Assembly (NCBI GenBank): GCA_011800805.1
Contig: MPNW01001485.1
Coordinates: 39,462 to 54,612, forward strand
Length of the DNA: 15,151 bases
DNA from: Hirudo medicinalis
Taxonomy: Eukaryota > Annelida > Clitellata > Hirudinida > Hirudinidae
Direction: 5' to 3'
Shown here: positions 1 through 8,617 of the stretch, piece after piece
Position numbering within the stretch: the first letter of the stretch is position 1
Layout: each line of letters opens with the position of its first letter
Translations under genes and position numbers: made by a program
Notes under the pieces: model-generated
The model's database searches: none
What the model was told of the DNA's origin: nothing
What the model saw: only the letters and a program-made list of their open reading frames with translations

Positions 1-95
1 AGTAGTGCCAAATGACTTTCCTGTTTGTCATGAGAGGAACTCAAACCTATGACAGCAAAACACGTGATTCTCTGCTTGGATGGTTGGTTGTTGTT

Positions 96-230
96 GTTGA
101 TGTTGTTGTTGCTGTTGTTTGTGTTGATGTTGTTGTTGCTGTTGTTTGTGTTGATGTTGTTGTTGCTGTTGTTTGTGTTGATGTTGTTGTTGCTGTTGTT
201 TGTGTTGCTGTTGTTGTTGCTGTTGTTTGT
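96..230. repeat. 27-bp minisatellite, five units, TTG-rich
   Basis: Five head-to-tail 27-bp units built on GTTGATGTTGTTGTTGCTG followed by TTGTTTGT. The fifth unit has GCT in place of GAT. The unit length is a multiple of three, so every frame stays open. That explains the spurious low-complexity reading frames on both strands. Confidence 0.9.
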
Positions 231-351
231 GATGTTGTCGTAAGTGACGACATTAGCACCTGCTTATTGCTTGGAACAACAGGTGATCAGTTGCTTACAT
301 GGAATGCGAATGTATTTCCAAGTGATTGTGTCAAATATTGCTGCCTGTTTC

Positions 352-402
352 TCATCAGCATCATCAACGTGGTCATCATCATCACCACCACCATCGTAGT
401 CG
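352..402. repeat. CATCAT/CACCAC-rich triplet tract
   Basis: An imperfect run of ATC and ACC triplets. No coding context is evident. Confidence 0.5.
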
Positions 403-487
403 TCGACTCGGTGTGCAATTTCATTTGAAATTTGTTTAATTATTTGAGTGACTGAGAGGAGTTTAAGGTCAATTTGTAGAAGTGTGT

Positions 488-590
488 TATTCATTAGTTA
501 ATTATTAATTATTCATTAATATTATAATCATTATTATTCATTAATAATAATAATATTATTCATTATAATAGTAATTATTATTACAATGTC
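488..590. repeat. ATT/TAA-rich low-complexity tract
   Basis: Almost only A and T, with many short palindromes of the ATTAAT and TAATATTA kind. It could form cruciform or stem-loop structures, but no regulatory role can be read from it. Confidence 0.7.
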
Positions 591-752
591 GTTATTTTGT
601 TTATATTGGTAGCGATCATCAGGATTATATTTTTATTGCTCTGTTGAATGGAAACATTCCTTCAGTGCCACGTGAATCACCAGGCAAATCAACTCTCACT
701 TGACTGCATCTCTTTTCTTTCATTTCCAATTCCATTTCAGAAGTTCCTTTGT

Positions 753-840
753 TCACTCACTCACTCACTCACTCACTCACTCACTCACTCACTCACTCAC
801 TCACTCACTCACTCACTCACTCATTCACTCATTCACTAGA
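753..840. repeat. (CACT)n tetranucleotide microsatellite
   Basis: About twenty CACT units, pure for most of the length, with CATT interruptions and then TAGATCACTAGATCACT at the right end. It follows a pyrimidine-rich stretch ending in TTTCAG, which makes a false acceptor. Nothing after that acceptor looks coding. Confidence 0.9.
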
Positions 841-1084
841 TCACTAGATCACTCAATCAATCAATCAACCAATTTAAAATACACTCCCGGATCTCCTTAA
901 ATTGTCTTCAGTTCTTCACATTTTGATTCTGAACTCAGCTGTCTGATGATGACAAGTCAAGAAGTGAGTAAAAGCCACAATAGTTGTTGGTCCTGAGCTG
1001 AGACTGCAATCAATTTGCCACTGCAATGTTTCTGAGGAAACCCAATTATCTCATGGAATATATTTGATAGATCGCTACCATCTT

Positions 1085-1136
1085 GAAATGCATTGTCATG
1101 TCATTGAAATGCATCAATGTCATGGAAATGCATTGG
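1085..1136. repeat. short imperfect tandem repeat, about 20 bp, three copies
   Basis: GAAATGCAT occurs three times at spacings of 21 and 19 bp, separated by TGTCATG-type sequence. It is a local duplication in non-coding DNA. Confidence 0.65.
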
Positions 1137-1237
1137 TCTTATTATGGGCTGGTGCCATCTTTGCCTCTGTTGCAGGCAACCATTGCGAGACATGGTAAAT
1201 AGATTAATAATTGCCAACAAGAATTACCTCATGGATT

Positions 1238-1332
1238 GAGAGATGGATGAATGAAAAAATTGATTAATGGATGGATGGACGGATGGGTGGATGGAAGAAT
1301 GGATGGAAGGAAGGGCAGACAGATGGATGGTG
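1238..1332. repeat. GGAT-rich tetranucleotide tract
   Basis: An imperfect (GGAT)n array with GAAT, GGGT and GGAA variants. It ends about 45 bp before the acceptor of the first recognised NAV exon. Confidence 0.8.
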
Positions 1333-1378
1333 GATGACATAATCATAATTATCACATCGTTTAATTAATTTATTACAG

Positions 1379-1462
1379 GCACACGTTGTGATTGCTTTTG
1401 AACAAAGTCTGGCTAACATGACAAGGAGGCTGCACCACCTGACCAACGCTACAAACCAAAAG
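1379..1462 (+). CDS. NAV: NAV visible exon 1 (coiled coil)
   Basis: Acceptor TATTACAG, donor AAG|GTGAGC, 28 codons, phase 0 at both ends. It encodes the navigator signature FEQSLANMTRRLHHLTN, a heptad-like coiled coil. The preceding exon is missing or unrecognised. Confidence 0.9.
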
Positions 1463-4400
1463 GTGAGCAACATTTTCAGGTGTTTGACGTGCAACATTTA
1501 GATGCTTAACAATGTAACTGCTTGTTAGTGAAGGTGTTTAGGATTACTATGGAGTTGTTAATTGGTTGTAACTTATTACTAATAACAGTTTCTACCTAAT
1601 TATTAATAATATCTGTTGTTATTGTTGTTGTTATTATTATTGTTGTTGTTATTATTGTTATTATTATTGTTGTTGTTATTATTATTGTTGTTATTATTAN
1701 TATTATTATTGTTGTTGTTATTATTATTATTATTGTTATTATTGTTGTTGTTATTGTTATTATTATTGTTGTTATTATTGTTATTATTATTGTTGTTATT
1801 CCAGGATGCTGAGTTGAACGAGTTGCGCGTCATCATCGACCAGCTGAAACAGCAGGGAGCAAGAGTGAAGCAAGAATCATCTTCGTCCTCCTCCTCCTCA
1901 CAGAACCACAGGCAGTCAACAGGATCAGCTGGAATGTTTTCCATGACAAAGGGCAAGGACACTGCCAAAGAGGGATCAGTTGCAGGTTTTGTTGTTTTGT
2001 TTTTATTATTATTATTATTTTTAACTGCTTCCAAATTTTGATTATGTATGGATGTTCTTCACATATTTATTGTGTTCTAAACAATAATTGTTCGCTATTA
2101 TTTGGATATTGTTTAGATATTGTTTGGATATTGTCTGGATATTATTTGGATATTGTTTGGATATTGTTTGGATATTGTTTGGATATTGTTTGGATATTGT
2201 TTGGATATTATTTACAAAGCACAACGAAATGCTGCAACTTAGTTTTCCTTTAAGTCCAGGATCTTTAATTTATAAAAAATATTATAATTATTATTCCCAT
2301 TATTATTTTTTCATTTGCTAATTATTAATTTCGTAATTATTCAGAGTTGAGACGTCACATGTCGTCCGACAGCGTCGTGAGTAGCGTCAGCGGCGTCAGT
2401 CACCACTCGGGCTCGGCCACTGAGTCTGAGAAGAAAAAGAAGCAGAAGAGTTGGGTAAGAATCCAAGCGGAACTGACGTTCAACTATGAATTTAAACCCA
2501 TTAATTGAGTGCATTTATTAACCAATCACGTCTCGTCGTTAATCGATATTTTTCTTCTTCCAGTTGGCTTCCTTCGGCAAGGCTTTCTCCCGAAGGAAGC
2601 ACCAATGTCAGTCCGCCAACAACGGTGCAGACGGAAGCAACGCAAACCAAAACAAAGCGTTGTGTTCCGATGCCGACTCCGACACGGCCAGTCTCTACTC
2701 CGATGCGTCCATGGTCCACGTGCAATCCCCTTCACCTCGACACCACAAACCCCTGGCAACGAACATCCACCCCTTTAGTCTACCCACGAGTCCCATCAGG
2801 GGCTCAAAAATCGAGCCGACGTAAGACTTTGGTTTGTTTTCTGTTAAAGATAATTTTTAAAGTTCAACAAATCGTCATCGTCATCATCACCACTCCGATC
2901 GCCATCACAATCATGACCGACAGGCTGACTGCAACGCCCGAAGCGGATCAGGAGTCGGTGACGAACCTCCAGCAGCAGCTGCGAGAGAAGGACATGAAGT
3001 TGACAGACATCCAGTTGGAAGCACTCTCGTCTGCTCACCAACTGGAACATCTCAAGGAGACCATGAACAGGATGAAGGTTGGGAACTGTTCTCGCTTTTG
3101 TTTTTGTGCTCATTATTTGCACGTCAAATGTATGTATCAAAACAAATGCGTTTTGCTGGTTTTGTTTGTATATTATTTGCATAGTTTGTAATGTGTTGGC
3201 TTGTTTTTATTAAATTAGATTTTTTATTTATGTTATTTTTGTAGTGGTAATTGTTGTTATAGCGCTTTATTTAAAAATACGAAGTTTGTTTTTGTGATAT
3301 TATTATAATATAAATATTTTCCATCGAAATTATGGAATGACCTTGAACTCAGCCATGGATGCATACAAAAATAGAATCATTAACTCCATTTTTTCAATGT
3401 CCAAAATTGAAAATTGAACTCCTGCAAATCCATCACCTCATTAAGAGGTTCTCACAAACTTTTTGTTCTTTGTGTGATTTATGAGTTCACAAGTTGACAC
3501 TTTCAGACATTTTACTGCATTCTCTCGGTGCAAGTGACCTCGTTTCGTTTCGTGCTTTTGAGATCCTTGTTTGCCAAACGAGAGAATTTATCAACAGATG
3601 ACTTGTTCCATATATTTGTTTGTTAATTTTTTGCAATCTAATCGGTCGATCTGATTTAGGAAATTATCTTGTCATTTGCACGTAATTGTTATCATCTTAA
3701 TGTCACTAAGATGAAGGTTGTTTTGTCACCTCAATTCAGAATTATGAGGCCATTTTATTACCTAGTCCTACTCTTGTTATTATGTTAATGTTAGTTGTCT
3801 AACTAGCATTATTATTATTAACGTAAGTACTAAATTGTTAAAATCCACAGAACGAGATGATGTCGTTGAAAGTTGAGAACGACAGAATGCAGAGAATCAT
3901 CATCAGGAGGGGAGTCGACGACAACAACAGCACCCCGTCAACTCCGCCGACGAAACCCTCCAAGGAGGAGAGGTTGTCGCTGGGAGATCCTTCCAATTAC
4001 GGTAGGAGCACGTATTTGTTTGATGAATGTTTTCATTTGTTCGATGAATGTTTTCATTTGTTTATAAAATAAATGCTTCCCTTTCTCGGGGAAATCGTGC
4101 ACGCGAGGTTTTATTAAGCCGAGCCGTTCGAGTCACAATCGCGTTCATTATTTTTGCTAATTATTAATGTTTAATATTATAATTTGTTATTTAATCACTG
4201 CATTTGACCTCGTTCGTTTGCTGATGTTGAATAACATTTTAAACGTCTTCTCGGTTTGCAATTATTGACGATTTCATTTCAGACCTCCTCCTCATGGACA
4301 GTGGAAGCAGGGACTCACAAAAAACAACTCTTTCAGTTAAAATTATTCCCAACAAATCTTCGGACGTGAGTTTCAATTTCTTGCAAACAATCGGTGATGA

Positions 4401-7400
4401 TGAGGAATAAAATGCTTAACAATTTATAAATTGAGACATTCCATAAATTTATAAATCACCATGTTGGTAATATTATTATGTTTGTGATGCTATTGTTATT
4501 AGCATTGATTGTGACATTTGAGTAATGACATTTAATGTAATGCAATATCTTTAATGAAATTGAATATTGCTAACACATTTTCAACATAAGCATCGTGCTC
4601 GATCGCAAATAAACACTGCGACAAAATGTTCGAACTCTTCCGATCTTCTGCAGAATCCGTCGGAAGTCCTCATCGGTACGATCCCGGTCGGCGGCAGCAC
4701 CACTTGGATCCAACTGTTGGCAGCGATCAAGTCCAACTTCAAAGAGTACTTGACCCAACTCGACCCCAGCAGTCTGCTCGGTCTGACCTCCGACTCTATT
4801 TGTGCTCTCAGCATTGGAGACATCTTGTGGCTGAAAGGTTTCACTTCTGACCATTTGCTTGCTTTTATTGCTGTTGTTGTTGAGTGTTTAATGTAGAACT
4901 TTATTATTATTCAAATAAATATCATAGCAATAATAAGTTTACTAATTAAGCATTATGAAGGACATTTATATTTTTATTATAAGTTAACAATCCTTGTAAT
5001 TTTCTTGTCTAATTAAATTGCTGATTTACTTATAATTAAATTAAGTACAAAATATTATTTATTATTGTTATTATTAATGTTATTATTTACCAAGACTCCC
5101 CATCACCTGAACTCCTCCCATGTGGCTACCTGGTTGGTGAGAACACCAACATCTCAGTGGTGATCAAAGGTTGGTCGACCTCATGAATATTAATGAGAAT
5201 CCACTCATTACCATGCTGGTAATGTTATTGATTCTGATCATGATAACTAATTTCTGATTCGAAAGCATTGGAAGGTTATGTCATGATCAGGCAATAATAA
5301 TTTTATTGTTTGCTGTTTTCTGTTGTCACCAATAGCAACATGATGTTTGACATCTTGTAGCTAATTATTACATCTTTATTGTTGTAATTGTAGTTAAACG
5401 TCGTTGTTATCATAAATTCAAAAATATTACTCACCTCCGCATTCATCGCTCTCATCTTCTTGATTCGTATTCGTTGTCATCCTCACCTCTGCCCGTCCGA
5501 TCAGGATCTCGGGAGGGGAGCGTGGATGGGCTGTCCTTCGAGACCCTCATCCCCAAGCCGATCCTGCAGAGGTACGTGTCCCTGTTGCTGGAGCACAGGA
5601 GGATCATCCTTTGTGGCCCTTCAGGAACTGGAAAGACTCACTTGGCTCAGAAGCTAGCAGAACACATTGTTGTGTGGTGAGTGTGTGTGAGTGTGTTTGT
5701 GAGTGTGCCTACTCAGTTATAAAGAGGAATAAGAATATAATCAAGATATTTATTAAAATGTTTTTAAACCTGTATTATTATTAAACCAATTATTTTTTAA
5801 TCATATTTTAGGAATTATTTATTTTTCATTATTTTAAATTTTATTGCCTAATTGCATAAATGTTAATCAGAATAATATATTTTAAGGAAGACACGATCAA
5901 CTTTATTTGTCTTTAGGAAGTGTATTTTTGTACTTTTGTTTAATTTTTAAAAAATATTGTAATGGTAATTGTGACTTAATTAACAACAAGAAATTGTAAA
6001 CAATAAATTTAATTCTCCAGCTCCGGCAAACCGCTGAAGAGCGACTCCATTGCTTTGTTCAACGTCGACCACAAAACCAGCAAAGAACTGAGGCAGTACC
6101 TCTCGAACATCGCCGACCAATGCGAGCAGGGGGTTGCCGAACTTCCCGAGGTCATCGTTCTGGACAGCCTGCACCACGTTTCATCCCTCAGAGAAGTCTT
6201 TGACAGCTTTCTCAGCATCAAGAATGAAACAAGGTGCAATAATCCTAATTTACGATTTAATAGTTCAATAAATACATCAGTAAATTACGGTTAATCATGT
6301 TACAAAGTGTAAAGTGCAAATATTTATTCCTGGCAATTATGTATTGATGGCTGTTATTTTTACTGCATCATCTTCCTTCAATAAAACATGTTCAAAATCG
6401 ATTCTACACGATTCATTCCAAATCGCTCCACGATTCGTGAAAAATCTTCAATACATCCTCCTTCGCAGTCCGTACATCATCGGAACGATGAGTCAGGCGG
6501 CCAACAGCAGCTCCACGACGAATCTGCAGCTCCACCACAACTTCAAATGGGTTCTCTGCGCCAACCACGTCGAACCCGTCAAGGGATTCTTGGGCAGGTA
6601 TCTCAAGAAGAAGGCCATCGAAGCCCGGGCGAGGACGACCGATCGCAACGAGGAAGGCTTCCAGAAGCTCGCCCAAATCGTCGAATGGCTGCCAAAAGTC
6701 TGGCAACATCTGAACAAATGTCTCGAAGCTCACAGTTCGAGCGAAGTGACGATCGGTGGGAGTTGATTTTATTTGGCAGACGAACGTCATTTTGAAAGTA
6801 TTTTTAATTTGCGATATTTAATGTTGTTTATGTGCGAGAATGCTGTTAATGATTCCAAACTGGAATTTCCAATAATTTTCACAGATTATTAAATATTCAC
6901 GAAATCATTTGCAATTATTAAGCATTAATTACACTTTTAGCAATTTGACCATCAATTATATTCTTATATTTTTAGAATTCTTATGTAATATTTAACAATT
7001 CGTTTAAAACCTGCAAAGAAAAAGTTTTGAAATTACATTCCATCTAGAAATATATATTGAGGATGATCGTAATCGTTGACATTTCTCGTGAAAGGTCCGA
7101 GATTGTTCCTGAGTTGCCCGACAGAGATGGACAACATGCAGAACTGGTTCACGGATCTTTGGAATTATTCCATCGTGCCTTACTTATTGGAAGCCATAAG
7201 AGAAGGAATACAGGTTCCGTTTCTTTTACCTGACGACTAAATTAATTATTTTAATTTTCAATAAAAAAAATTAGTTTTGACGATCAATTGATCGGCAGAA
7301 ATATCATACAAATACAAAATACCTCATTAACTTCTTAATGTTCGCGAACCTTCAAGACTTACGGCAGTCGCGTCGCTTGGGAAGATCCTGCCGACTGGGT

Positions 7401-8346
7401 GACCAAGACCTTCCCGTGGACCGATCGGGAGAGAAGCTCGATGACATCGTCGGAAGAGGAATGGCCCCAGCTGTTAAAAATCAGACCGGAAGATGTCGGT
7501 TACGACGGTCAGGGCCTCAACAACTCAACTTCGTCGTCCAACAACAATTCAAATACCAACAACAACAATAACATCGGCACTCCGACGAGTCCGAACATCG
7601 TCGCGTCCAGAAGTGCGACGTCGGCCGTCAAACCAAGCAGGGCTCCGTCCTCGGTCAGTCGTCCAACGATCGAGAAGAACCCTCGGATCCCCTGGTGAGA
7701 GGCTCGGCAAATTCATTTCAAATTTTGCGGTTTAAATGTAATTATTCAAGAAATATTAGTTCTTATCAATTTCTTGTAATGAGTAATTATGGTCTCTAAT
7801 TAAGATGAATCTTGAATCAATTTTAATTAGCTCAAGAATTAAGCACTTAAAATAAATTTCTTTAAATATCTGTAATGTTTGATGGCCTGAGTTGAATGAA
7901 TGTTTTTGATATTTTGCAATTCCTTGATAAATATCAAATTCTAAAGATATTTTTAGCAGAAAAGGAATCTGCTTCTTGTAACTTTCTTTTAAATCAACAA
8001 AATGTTATCATGGCCCCTTCTTTGATGTGACCTTTAAATATTGCACGACCTTTGTCAATTAATTTTTGTAACATTTCCATGTTTTAATCAACACTTTAAG
8101 ATGTCAGAAAAACATTTTTATTAGTTTTATTACAAACTTATTTGTACGGTGTCATGCTCGTATGCTTATTTTGTTGCAGTATCTCATTATTTATTCGATA
8201 ATCAATAAAACATTTTCCAGCTGAACATGTTGTTGAGACTCCAGGAGGCAGCCAGTTACACGAGTCCTTCCGCTTCGGACATCGAATTCACGTCGACCGG
8301 CACCAACGACAAACCGTCGACGTACTCCTTGGTCGACGAGATCTGA
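1379..8346 (+). CDS. NAV: neuron navigator (NAV/UNC-53 family), 3' part, 15 exons
   Basis: Navigators are large cytoskeleton-associated proteins (nematode UNC-53, fly Sickie, vertebrate NAV1-3) that guide neurite growth and cell migration. Exons: 1379-1462, 1805-1985, 2345-2454, 2564-2820, 2924-3077, 3851-4001, 4283-4365, 4654-4837, 5095-5169, 5505-5676, 6021-6233, 6469-6755, 7095-7213, 7357-7653 and 8221-8346. All junctions are GT/AG with matching phases and give about 830 residues. In order: coiled coil (FEQSLANMTRRLHHL, then DAELNELRVIIDQLK), Ser-rich and KKKKQKSW basic linker, second coiled coil (LTDIQLEALSSAHQLE), conserved pre-AAA region (CGYLVGENTNIS), and an AAA-type domain. That domain has Walker A GPSGTGKT (residues 464-471 of the visible part), Walker B VIVLD (Asp532) and the LCANHVEPVKGFLGR block. 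The strong match to vertebrate NAV C termini is from memory. NAV1, 2 and 3 cannot be told apart, and invertebrates usually carry one gene. The N-terminal part lies outside the window. Confidence 0.95.
1611..1799. repeat. (TTG/TTA)n trinucleotide microsatellite with one N
   Basis: About 190 bp of interspersed GTT and ATT triplets on the plus strand, with an undetermined base at 1700. It runs to within five bases of the CCAG acceptor of the next NAV exon, so the whole pyrimidine tract of that acceptor is microsatellite. The long poly-Leu and poly-Asn reading frames here are artefacts of the repeat. Confidence 0.95.
1805..1985 (+). CDS. NAV: NAV visible exon 2 (coiled coil end and Ser-rich linker)
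   Basis: Acceptor ATTCCAG, donor GCAG|GTTTTG, 60 codons plus one base. It continues the coiled coil (DAELNELRVIIDQLKQQ) and then has eight serines in a row before a Gly/Lys/Thr-rich linker. The TCC/TCG serine run is itself repeat-like and may vary in length. Confidence 0.9.
2101..2210. repeat. 11-bp minisatellite, ten units, intron 2 of the visible NAV
   Basis: Ten contiguous 11-bp units TTTGGATATTG. Unit 2 carries TTTAG and unit 4 carries TCTGG; units 4 and 10 end in A. Because 11 is not a multiple of 3, all plus frames cycle through the same peptide pattern, which creates false reading frames. Confidence 0.95.
2345..2454 (+). CDS. NAV: NAV visible exon 3 (Ser-rich and poly-Lys linker)
   Basis: Acceptor AATTATTCAG, donor TTGG|GTAAGA. 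It completes a split Glu codon and adds 36 codons: LRRHMSSDSVVSSVSG, then ESEKKKKQKSW. The block before the basic cluster is a well-kept navigator feature (LRR-x-SSDS, then KKKK-x-W). Confidence 0.9.
2564..2820 (+). CDS. NAV: NAV visible exon 4 (linker)
   Basis: Acceptor TTCTTCTTCCAG, donor GAC|GTAAGA, 85 codons plus two bases. It starts LASFGKAFSRRK, like the navigator motif that follows the basic cluster. Then come Asn/Ser-rich and Pro-rich stretches including SPSPRHHKPL and LPTSPIRG, possible phosphorylation or SH3-type sites by composition only. Confidence 0.9.
2924..3077 (+). CDS. NAV: NAV visible exon 5 (second coiled coil)
   Basis: Acceptor GACCGACAG, donor AAG|GTTGGG. One base completes a Thr codon and 51 codons follow. 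LREKDMKLTDIQLEALSSAH is among the most conserved navigator segments outside the AAA domain and forms a coiled coil continuing into the next exon. The acceptor's pyrimidine tract is poor, but phase and homology fix it. Confidence 0.92.
3078..3850 (+). other. NAV intron 5 of the visible part, 773 bp
   Basis: The longest intron traced here. It is AT-rich, with no credible ORF and no RNA gene that I recognise. One member of a small dispersed motif family (ACTGCATT...ACCTCGTT) lies at 3514-3546. Confidence 0.75.
3851..4001 (+). CDS. NAV: NAV visible exon 6
   Basis: Acceptor ATCCACAG, donor TACG|GTAGGA, 50 codons plus one base. It begins NEMMSLKVENDRMQRIII, the end of the coiled coil, followed by a Ser/Thr/Pro-rich stretch (STPSTPPTKPSKEERLSLG). 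Confidence 0.9.
4022..4063. repeat. 21-bp tandem duplication, two units
   Basis: Two adjacent 21-bp units starting GATGAATGTTTTCATTTG and differing only in the last base. They start 20 bp inside the intron after visible NAV exon 6. AATG and CATT inside each unit are complementary. Confidence 0.85.
4283..4365 (+). CDS. NAV: NAV visible exon 7
   Basis: Acceptor CATTTCAG, donor GAC|GTGAGT. Two bases complete an Asp codon and 27 codons follow (LLLMDSGSRDSQKTTLSVKI). Homology is weak on its own. The exon is supported by phase on both sides and by its position between well-kept exons. Confidence 0.8.
4654..4837 (+). CDS. NAV: NAV visible exon 8 (pre-AAA region)
   Basis: Acceptor TCTTCTGCAG, donor AAAG|GTTTCA, 61 codons plus one base. 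VLIGTIPVGGSTTW and FKEYLTQLDPSSLLGLTSDS match the conserved block just upstream of the navigator AAA domain. SIGDI follows near the end. Confidence 0.93.
5095..5169 (+). CDS. NAV: NAV visible exon 9 (pre-AAA region)
   Basis: Acceptor TTTACCAAG, donor AAAG|GTTGGT, with 24 whole codons between split codons. It encodes SPSPELLPCGYLVGENTNIS; the ELLPCGYLVGEN core is nearly invariant in navigators. Confidence 0.93.
5505..5676 (+). CDS. NAV: NAV visible exon 10 (Walker A)
   Basis: Acceptor GATCAG, donor GTGTG|GTGAGT, 56 whole codons. It contains LIPKPILQRYVSLLLEHRRI and then the P loop GPSGTGKTHLAQKLAEH, with the phosphate-binding Lys-Thr at 5633-5638. The donor lies in a GTGAGTGTG repeat that offers two more GTGAGT sites at 5687 and 5699. 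Confidence 0.95.
6021..6233 (+). CDS. NAV: NAV visible exon 11 (Walker B)
   Basis: Acceptor TTCTCCAG, donor ACAAG|GTGCAA, 70 whole codons. IALFNVDHKTSKELRQYLSN is the navigator signature between the Walker motifs, and VIVLDSLHHVSS (from 6151) is the Walker B strand. The usual acidic residue after the Walker B Asp is Ser here. Vertebrate navigators, as I recall, also lack it (Asn). Confidence 0.95.
6469..6755 (+). CDS. NAV: NAV visible exon 12 (AAA domain, sensor region)
   Basis: Acceptor CTCCTTCGCAG, donor ATCG|GTGGGA, 95 whole codons. It encodes PYIIGTMSQA, LQLHHNFKWVLCANHVEPVK (strand with sensor-1-like Asn), GFLGRYLKKK, and WLPKVWQHLNKCLEAHSSS. All are strongly conserved in navigators. 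Confidence 0.95.
7095..7213 (+). CDS. NAV: NAV visible exon 13
   Basis: Acceptor CGTGAAAG, donor CAG|GTTCCG, 39 whole codons. PRLFLSCP then WFTDLWNYSIVPYLLEAIRE is the conserved end of the navigator ATPase domain. The acceptor's pyrimidine tract is weak. Confidence 0.93.
7357..7653 (+). CDS. NAV: NAV visible exon 14 (penultimate; donor uncertain)
   Basis: Acceptor ACCTTCAAG, starting TYGSRVAWEDPADWVTKTFPW, then EEWPQLLKIRPEDVGYDG. Both segments match navigator C termini and fix this frame. An Asn-rich run from AAC repeats (7527-7575) and a Ser/Thr/Pro-rich stretch follow. The donor TCG|GTCAGT after 7653 keeps phase with the last exon. A stronger donor CTG|GTGAGA after 7694 breaks the frame from this exon. 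However, the -1 frame just before it reads DREEPSDPL, which resembles the navigator sequence before the last exon. The true end is therefore either 7653 or 7694 with a one-base error or shift. Confidence 0.82.
7987..8011. repeat. 25-bp repeat, copy 1 (last NAV intron)
   Basis: Starts TTTTAAATCAACAAAATG. The same 25 bases recur in the same orientation at 9285-9309, and a related TGCTTC(T/A)TG motif lies just upstream of both copies. Confidence 0.75.
8221..8346 (+). CDS. NAV: NAV terminal exon with stop codon
   Basis: Acceptor CATTTTCCAG, 41 codons and TGA. LNMLLRLQEAASYTSP matches the navigator C-terminal block LMNMLMRLQEAANYSS as I recall it. The protein ends SLVDEI, a possible class III PDZ-binding C terminus by pattern alone. 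Confidence 0.92.
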   Translation: MNMLLRLQEAASYTSPSASDIEFTSTGTNDKPSTYSLVDEI

Positions 8347-8595
8347 ATGCCGAGAATTCTAAGGCTTTCTTTTGAAGGACTTCCCGGTCTTCGCTCCACC
8401 CGATGAAGTCCAAGTTACCCCAAACTATCCGTTCACCTAGAAAGTGTGTCATTGAATCAACCAATCAATGTTGCTGACATTAAGTGAATTGGTGAATTTT
8501 TTGAGTTTGGAAAAAATATTCAAAATTGTGATTGATTGATCTACTGAAGGACTGATTTCAATCAATTCAAGAAGACAGATTACGAGCAACTATGA

Positions 8596-8617
8596 TGACG
8601 ATGATGATGATGATGAT
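8596..8617. repeat. short (GAT)n microsatellite in the NAV 3' region
   Basis: About seven ATG/GAT triplets, 250 bp after the NAV stop codon and probably within the 3' UTR. Confidence 0.7.

Larger units (their letters stand above)
1..1378. other. non-coding stretch left of the first recognised NAV exon
   Basis: I see no exon here that I can support. The stretch is AT-rich and full of simple repeats, listed separately. It is probably intron, because the first exon recognised at 1379 begins in mid-protein with phase 0 and so needs an upstream exon. Open frames in this stretch run through short tandem repeats and are not credible proteins. Possible tiny exons at 939-963 and 1176-1194 were considered and rejected. 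Confidence 0.6.

Noticed and set aside
12..428. 138-codon reading frame rich in Val
   Set aside because: It is produced by the 27-bp TTG-rich minisatellite, with no domain and no similarity to known proteins.
939..963. Possible 25-nt NAV exon (AACTCAG acceptor, GTGAGT donor)
   Set aside because: It is too short for homology, and 25 nt cannot be checked for phase against an upstream exon that is not in view.
1176..1194. Possible 19-nt exon (TTGCCTCTGTTGCAG acceptor, GTAAAT donor)
   Set aside because: Joining it to the exon at 1379 in the frame GCA ACC ATT would put that exon out of frame and hit a stop codon.
1603..2041. Poly-Leu and poly-Asn reading frames on the two strands
   Set aside because: They are translations of the triplet microsatellite. 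Only 1805-1985 is a real exon.
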